Shown piece by piece: positions 8,084 to 11,204 of a DNA stretch of 11,204 nt (positions within the stretch are counted from its first letter, which is position 1; each line of letters opens with the position of its first letter). This DNA comes from Pelagibius sp050290145. GTDB lineage: Bacteria; Pseudomonadota; Alphaproteobacteria; Kiloniellales; Kiloniellaceae. The notes below the pieces were generated by a model. It saw nothing but the letters and a program-made list of their open reading frames with translations, ran no database searches and was not told the DNA's origin. The stretch is from the NCBI GenBank assembly GCA_050290145.1, contig JBNKHC010000148.1, forward strand, positions 1 to 11,204. The letters are read 5' to 3'. The position numbers were made by a program, and so were the translations under genes.

Positions 8084-9766
8084 TCAACCAGCCTCACGCT
8101 CGGCTTCAGGCTCGGCCTCAGGCAGGGCCCAGCCGGCCCTGTGGTGGCGGTAGAGCCGGTAGAGCCCCCAGGCGGCCAGAACGACAGCGAGCAGCGGGCG
8201 CACCCAGCCGCCCATCATGGCCAGCGGCAGGGCCAGCGCCAGGCAGGCGGCCGGCAGGTAGAAGAGCGTCCAGCGCTGCCGGGTGCGCACCCGCTGGTAC
8301 CAGGGAAAGAGTGCTGAGAACAGCGCCACGATGAAGAAGAACAGCGCCCAGGGGCGGGTCACGAAGAGGCTGAGGTCGTCGCTGATCGACAGCGCGCGGG
8401 AGAGGTTGAGCTCGGCGATGTTGCCCAGCACCACTCCGAGGATGACCGGCGCCAGGGGAAAGCCCAGCAGGCGCATGACGTAGCCGACCACCCCGAAGGC
8501 AAAGAGCACCCAGATGTCGTGGGTCACGTTGTTGAGGGCGAAGACGCCGATCGCCGTGTAGAGCAGGATCACCGCCGCCAGGATGTACATCGGCATGCGC
8601 ACGATGAGCAGGAAGGCGCGCAGGCAGAAGGACTGCATGATGATCATGATGAAGTGCGCCAGGAAGAAGGCGACGAAGATCGCATAGGCCAGCTGCGCAT
8701 TGTCGGAGATGAAGGTGGGGCTGGGCTGGACGTTGTGGATCAGGAGCGCCCCGAGCATCACTGCAGTGACGATGTCGCCGGGAATACCGAGCGCCATCAT
8801 GGTGATCAGCGCCCCGCCGGCGGTGGCGTTGTTGGAGGATTCCGGGGCGATGATGCCCTCCGGCGCCCCTCGGCCGAATTCCTGCGGCTGTTTGGAAGCC
8901 TTTTTCGCCTGGTCGTAGGCCAGGATGTTGGAAATCGAGCCACCGGCCGCCGGCAGAATGCCGGTGAAGACGCCGATGAAGGAGGAGCGCAGCAGGTTCA
9001 CCCAATTGATAAGGACCAGCTTGATGGCCGCCACGTGCTCGACCCGCACCGCCTTGGCATCGCTGGTCATCAGCGGCCGGCGCGCGTTGTCGCGATCGCG
9101 CACGTCGCTCAGCAGCTGCGAAAAGGCGAAGAGGCCGACCAGCACCGGCAAGAAGTCAAAACCCTGCTGGATGGCATCGAAGCCGAAGTCGAAGCGCGCC
9201 ACGCCGTTGACCTCGTCCTCGCCGATCGAGGCGATCAGGAGGCCGAGCAGGCCGGCGATAATGCCCTTGGTGAGGTTCTCGCCCGAGAGGCTGGCGGTGA
9301 TGGTCAGCGCAAAAACCACCAGGGCGAAAAAGTCCCAGGGACCGAACTCGAGGCCGATGCGCGCCAGCTGCGGGGCCAGCAGCACCAGAATCACGGCGGA
9401 GATGATGCCGCCGAAGAAAGACGACCAGACCCCGAGGCCGAGCGCCAGTCCGGGCTTGCCCTTGCGCACCAGGGGAAAGCCGTCGAACACCGTGGCCACG
9501 GAAGACGGCGTGCCGGGAATGCCGGTCAGCATGCCGGACATGAGGCCCCCGGAGAGGCCGCCGACGAAGACGCCCAGCATGGTGGCCAGCCCTTCCACCG
9601 CCGAGAGGCCGAAGGTGAAGGGCAGCGTCAGCACCACCGCCATGGTGATGGTGAAGCCGGGGATCGAACCGGCGATCAGCCCGGCGGTGACGCCCAGGAA
9701 CATGAGCATCAGGTTGTAGAAGGAGAAGACCTCGCCGAAGGCGCCCCAGAGCGGTTCAAAGCCCAT
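8084..9766 (-). CDS. tctA: TctA, large membrane subunit of tripartite tricarboxylate transporter
   Basis: TctA is the large polytopic subunit of the TTT transporter. Together with TctB it moves an organic anion delivered by the periplasmic protein TctC, probably driven by an ion gradient. The 560-residue product has about twelve hydrophobic segments. Family signatures are GSIPGFTITMAVVLTLPFTF at 33-52, TGIPGTPSSVATVFDGFPL at 81-99, GILPAAGGSISN at 269-280 followed by APEGIIAPESSNNATAGG at 301-318, and GIPGDIVTAVMLGALLIHN at 327-345. The repeated GIPG motifs fit the family's two-half design. It is about 55 residues longer than the usual near-500 because of a C-terminal addition with one or two more hydrophobic segments (about 499-535) and an acidic Glu/Ala tail. 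The ATG at 9766 lies 14 bases after tctB. The substrate cannot be read from the sequence. Confidence 0.95.
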   Translation of the reverse strand: MGFEPLWGAFGEVFSFYNLMLMFLGVTAGLIAGSIPGFTITMAVVLTLPFTFGLSAVEGLATMLGVFVGGLSGGLMSGMLTGIPGTPSSVATVFDGFPLVRKGKPGLALGLGVWSSFFGGIISAVILVLLAPQLARIGLEFGPWDFFALVVFALTITASLSGENLTKGIIAGLLGLLIASIGEDEVNGVARFDFGFDAIQQGFDFLPVLVGLFAFSQLLSDVRDRDNARRPLMTSDAKAVRVEHVAAIKLVLINWVNLLRSSFIGVFTGILPAAGGSISNILAYDQAKKASKQPQEFGRGAPEGIIAPESSNNATAGGALITMMALGIPGDIVTAVMLGALLIHNVQPSPTFISDNAQLAYAIFVAFFLAHFIMIIMQSFCLRAFLLIVRMPMYILAAVILLYTAIGVFALNNVTHDIWVLFAFGVVGYVMRLLGFPLAPVILGVVLGNIAELNLSRALSISDDLSLFVTRPWALFFFIVALFSALFPWYQRVRTRQRWTLFYLPAACLALALPLAMMGGWVRPLLAVVLAAWGLYRLYRHHRAGWALPEAEPEAEREAG

Positions 9767-9780
9767 AACTCAGCCCGCCC

Positions 9781-10296
9781 TCAGTAGAACCGCAGCAGCT
9801 CGCCTTCCGGCAGGAAGACGCGCAGGCCGAAGGTGAAAACCGCCCACATGGCGCCGACGGAGCCGATGGCGATGGCGGCATGCAGCGGGATCAGGGAAAG
9901 AGTCGGGCGCCCCAAAAGACTGAGCGCCAGAAAGACGAAGAGCGAGCCGCCGATCAGCAGCCCGAGGAAATCGAGGGTCAGCAGAAAACCCAGAAACAGC
10001 GCGTAGCAGATCAGCGGGTTGCGGTAGTGTCGGACCCAGCCGAGCAGTCCCTGCTCGTCCGCGCCGCGCTCGGTCTCGACGGTTTCCACTGCCGTCCTCA
10101 CGAGGTCACCCTTGAGGGCCTGCCAGAGATAGACCAGCGCCGCGAGGGTCAGCGCGCCGAGCACCAGCTGCGGCCAGACCCGCGAGTTCATCGAGGCGTA
10201 GTCGGTCAGCCTGATGTTGGTGGATTCCCAGAAGAAGACACCGCAGAACACCAGCAGCAGCAGCGCCACCACCACATCCCGGTTCACACGTACCAC
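9781..10296 (-). CDS. tctB: TctB, small membrane subunit of tripartite tricarboxylate transporter
   Basis: TctB is the small four-helix membrane subunit that partners TctA in the TTT transporter. The 171-residue product is weakly conserved, as is normal for the family, and is recognised from size, topology and position. Hydrophobic segments lie at about 7-24, 42-60, 93-126 (two spans close together) and 135-160. A polar loop of about 30 residues rich in Glu, Thr and Arg (62-90) separates the second and third segments. The start is GTG at 10296, with AGAGGA and an 8-base spacing ahead of it, making it the clear choice. It is 122 bases after tctC and 14 bases before tctA, so tctB and tctA are probably cotranslated while tctC is separated by a hairpin. 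Confidence 0.88.
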   Translation of the reverse strand: MVRVNRDVVVALLLLVFCGVFFWESTNIRLTDYASMNSRVWPQLVLGALTLAALVYLWQALKGDLVRTAVETVETERGADEQGLLGWVRHYRNPLICYALFLGFLLTLDFLGLLIGGSLFVFLALSLLGRPTLSLIPLHAAIAIGSVGAMWAVFTFGLRVFLPEGELLRFY

Positions 10297-10355
10297 AGGC
10301 AGGTTCCTCTCTCTCTCGAGCCCGGTTTTCGATCTTCGAACGGCGGAGAGCCGCA

Positions 10356-10384
10356 GGGAGCGACCGGTGACCCGGCAAGCTCCC
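10356..10384 (-). other. Intercistronic hairpin between tctC and tctB
   Basis: In the 122-base gap the minus strand forms a two-part stem: GGGAGC with GCTCCC (10384-10379 with 10361-10356), an internal loop of TTG against TC, then CCGG with CCGG closing a 4-base loop. No T-run follows. A hairpin after the binding-protein gene is common in transporter operons, where it protects the 3' end of the binding-protein message or partly stops transcription so that TctC is made in excess over TctBA. That role is inferred here. Confidence 0.5.
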
Positions 10385-10418
10385 CGCGACGGTTTCCGTC
10401 AATCTTGGCCGATGGCGA

Positions 10419-11204
10419 TTACTCGCCCTTGTAGAGGCCGACTTGCTTGGCGATACGCTTCCAGTTGGTGAAGGTATCCTGGAAGTAGGCGGTGTACTCA
10501 GCCGGATTCAGATATTCGACCTGGGTGCCCTTGGCCTCCATCTGGGCGATGACCTCAGGATCCTTCGCCGCCTTCTCGAAGATCGCCGCGTAGTGGTCGA
10601 TCAGCTCCTTGGAGGCGCCCTTCGGCAGCATCACGCCGCGGTCGGTGCCGTAGATCATGTCGTAGCCCTGCTCGCGCAGCGTCGGCACGTCGGGGATCTC
10701 GCTGTTACGCTTCGGCGTCGTGATGCCCAGCGCCTTCAGCTCACCGGTGGTGATGTATTTCTTGGCCGCGGCCAGGTTGATCTCGCCCAGCTCGATGTTC
10801 TTGGCCAGCAGCGCCGTCATGCGCTCGCGGGTGCCGTCGTAGGAGACGTGCTTGAACTTCACGCCCGCCGCGTCTTCCAGAAGCAGGAAGACGAAGTGGC
10901 TGGTCGAGCCCAGGGTGCCGCCGGCGACGATCTCGCCCGGCCTTTCCTTGGCCGCCGCCACCAGCTCGGTGATGTTGTTGTAGGGCACGTCGGGGTTGGC
11001 GCCGAAGATGGCCGGCGTGCGGGTCAGCATCGACACCGGCTCGAAGGCGTCCCAGGTGAAATCGACGCGGCCGTTCAGGAATGAGGTGATGGCGCTCTGG
11101 TGAATGGCAAAGAGGGTGCAGCCGTCCGGCTTGGCCTTAACCGCTTCCTTGGCACCCTTGTTGCCGCCCTGGCCGCCGATGTTGACGACCTGGATTTCCG
11201 GCTC
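10419..11204 (-). CDS. tctC: TctC-type periplasmic substrate-binding protein (5' end missing)
   Basis: This is the extracytoplasmic solute-binding protein of the TTT system (Bug/TctC family), which captures an organic anion in the periplasm and hands it to TctAB. The frame stays open to the window edge, so the start, signal peptide and first part of the protein lie outside; 261 residues are visible. The first visible residues read EPEIQVVNIGGQGGNKGAKE, followed by KPDGCTLFAIH, the family's ligand-loop region (typically a Gly-rich segment, then PDGYTL). Later come DFTWDAFEPV, the typical TPAIFGANPDVPYNN segment, GGTLGSTSHF, and a C-terminal region ending LYKGE. A methionine at 11036 is internal and not the start. 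Members bind diverse carboxylates, so the substrate is unknown. A full-length family member is about 320 residues, so roughly 60 are missing, and this is a window-edge effect rather than gene decay. Confidence 0.93.
   Translation of the reverse strand, partial: EPEIQVVNIGGQGGNKGAKEAVKAKPDGCTLFAIHQSAITSFLNGRVDFTWDAFEPVSMLTRTPAIFGANPDVPYNNITELVAAAKERPGEIVAGGTLGSTSHFVFLLLEDAAGVKFKHVSYDGTRERMTALLAKNIELGEINLAAAKKYITTGELKALGITTPKRNSEIPDVPTLREQGYDMIYGTDRGVMLPKGASKELIDHYAAIFEKAAKDPEVIAQMEAKGTQVEYLNPAEYTAYFQDTFTNWKRIAKQVGLYKGE

Noticed and set aside
8519..9787. Plus-strand frame rich in charged residues opposite tctA
   Set aside because: Its Glu/Gln/His/Gly-rich content comes from antisense reading of hydrophobic codons; TctA on the other strand is unambiguous.
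10106..10402. Minus-strand frame overlapping tctB and the tctC-tctB gap
   Set aside because: It is out of frame with tctB, with Arg/Gly/Ala-rich content and no good start; tctB explains the sequence better.
10419..11204. tctC as a truncated or decayed gene
   Set aside because: The frame stays open to the window edge with family sequence right up to it, so the missing 5' part is a sampling effect.

Overview
The window is about 11.2 kb of GC-rich DNA in which every supported gene lies on the minus strand, so transcription runs from high to low coordinates. It looks like an ordinary chromosomal region of an alphaproteobacterium, probably from the Rhodospirillales. That placement rests on the high GC content, an alphaproteobacterial-style tRNA promoter, the mreB-mreC-mreD-mrdA-rodA order with leuA directly upstream, and the character of the proteins. 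The genus cannot be named from the sequence alone.

In the direction of transcription, the window opens (11204 to 8084) with a tripartite tricarboxylate transporter operon, tctC-tctB-tctA. tctC encodes a periplasmic binding protein and is cut by the window edge, so its start is missing. tctB and tctA encode the small and large membrane subunits. Next comes a 437-base gene-free region (7647-8083). It holds competing hairpins at the 3' end of tctA, an AT-rich stretch that may be the leuA promoter, and a GC-rich probable leuA leader with several inverted repeats and a weak upstream reading frame. leuA (7646-6057) encodes 2-isopropylmalate synthase, the first committed step of leucine synthesis.

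A 72-base gap with a perfect GC hairpin separates leuA from the cell-shape cluster (5984-328): mreB, mreC, mreD, mrdA (PBP2) and rodA. The last four are tightly packed, with 1-4 base overlaps or short gaps. Together they encode the elongasome. MreB filaments organise the complex, MreC and MreD link it to the envelope, RodA polymerises glycan strands and PBP2 cross-links them. After rodA comes a GC-rich inverted-repeat region followed by T-runs, then a good promoter candidate and a tRNA-Lys(CTT) gene at 77-2.

I found no mobile element, CRISPR array, toxin-antitoxin pair, defence gene or unexplained protein family, and I do not think the window contains an undescribed system. The parts most worth a second look are non-coding: the tctA-leuA intergenic region, the hairpin between tctC and tctB, and the AT-rich gap between mreB and mreC. 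Five starts are non-ATG (GTG for leuA, mreC, mreD and tctB; the TTG available for mrdA is rejected in favour of a nearby ATG).
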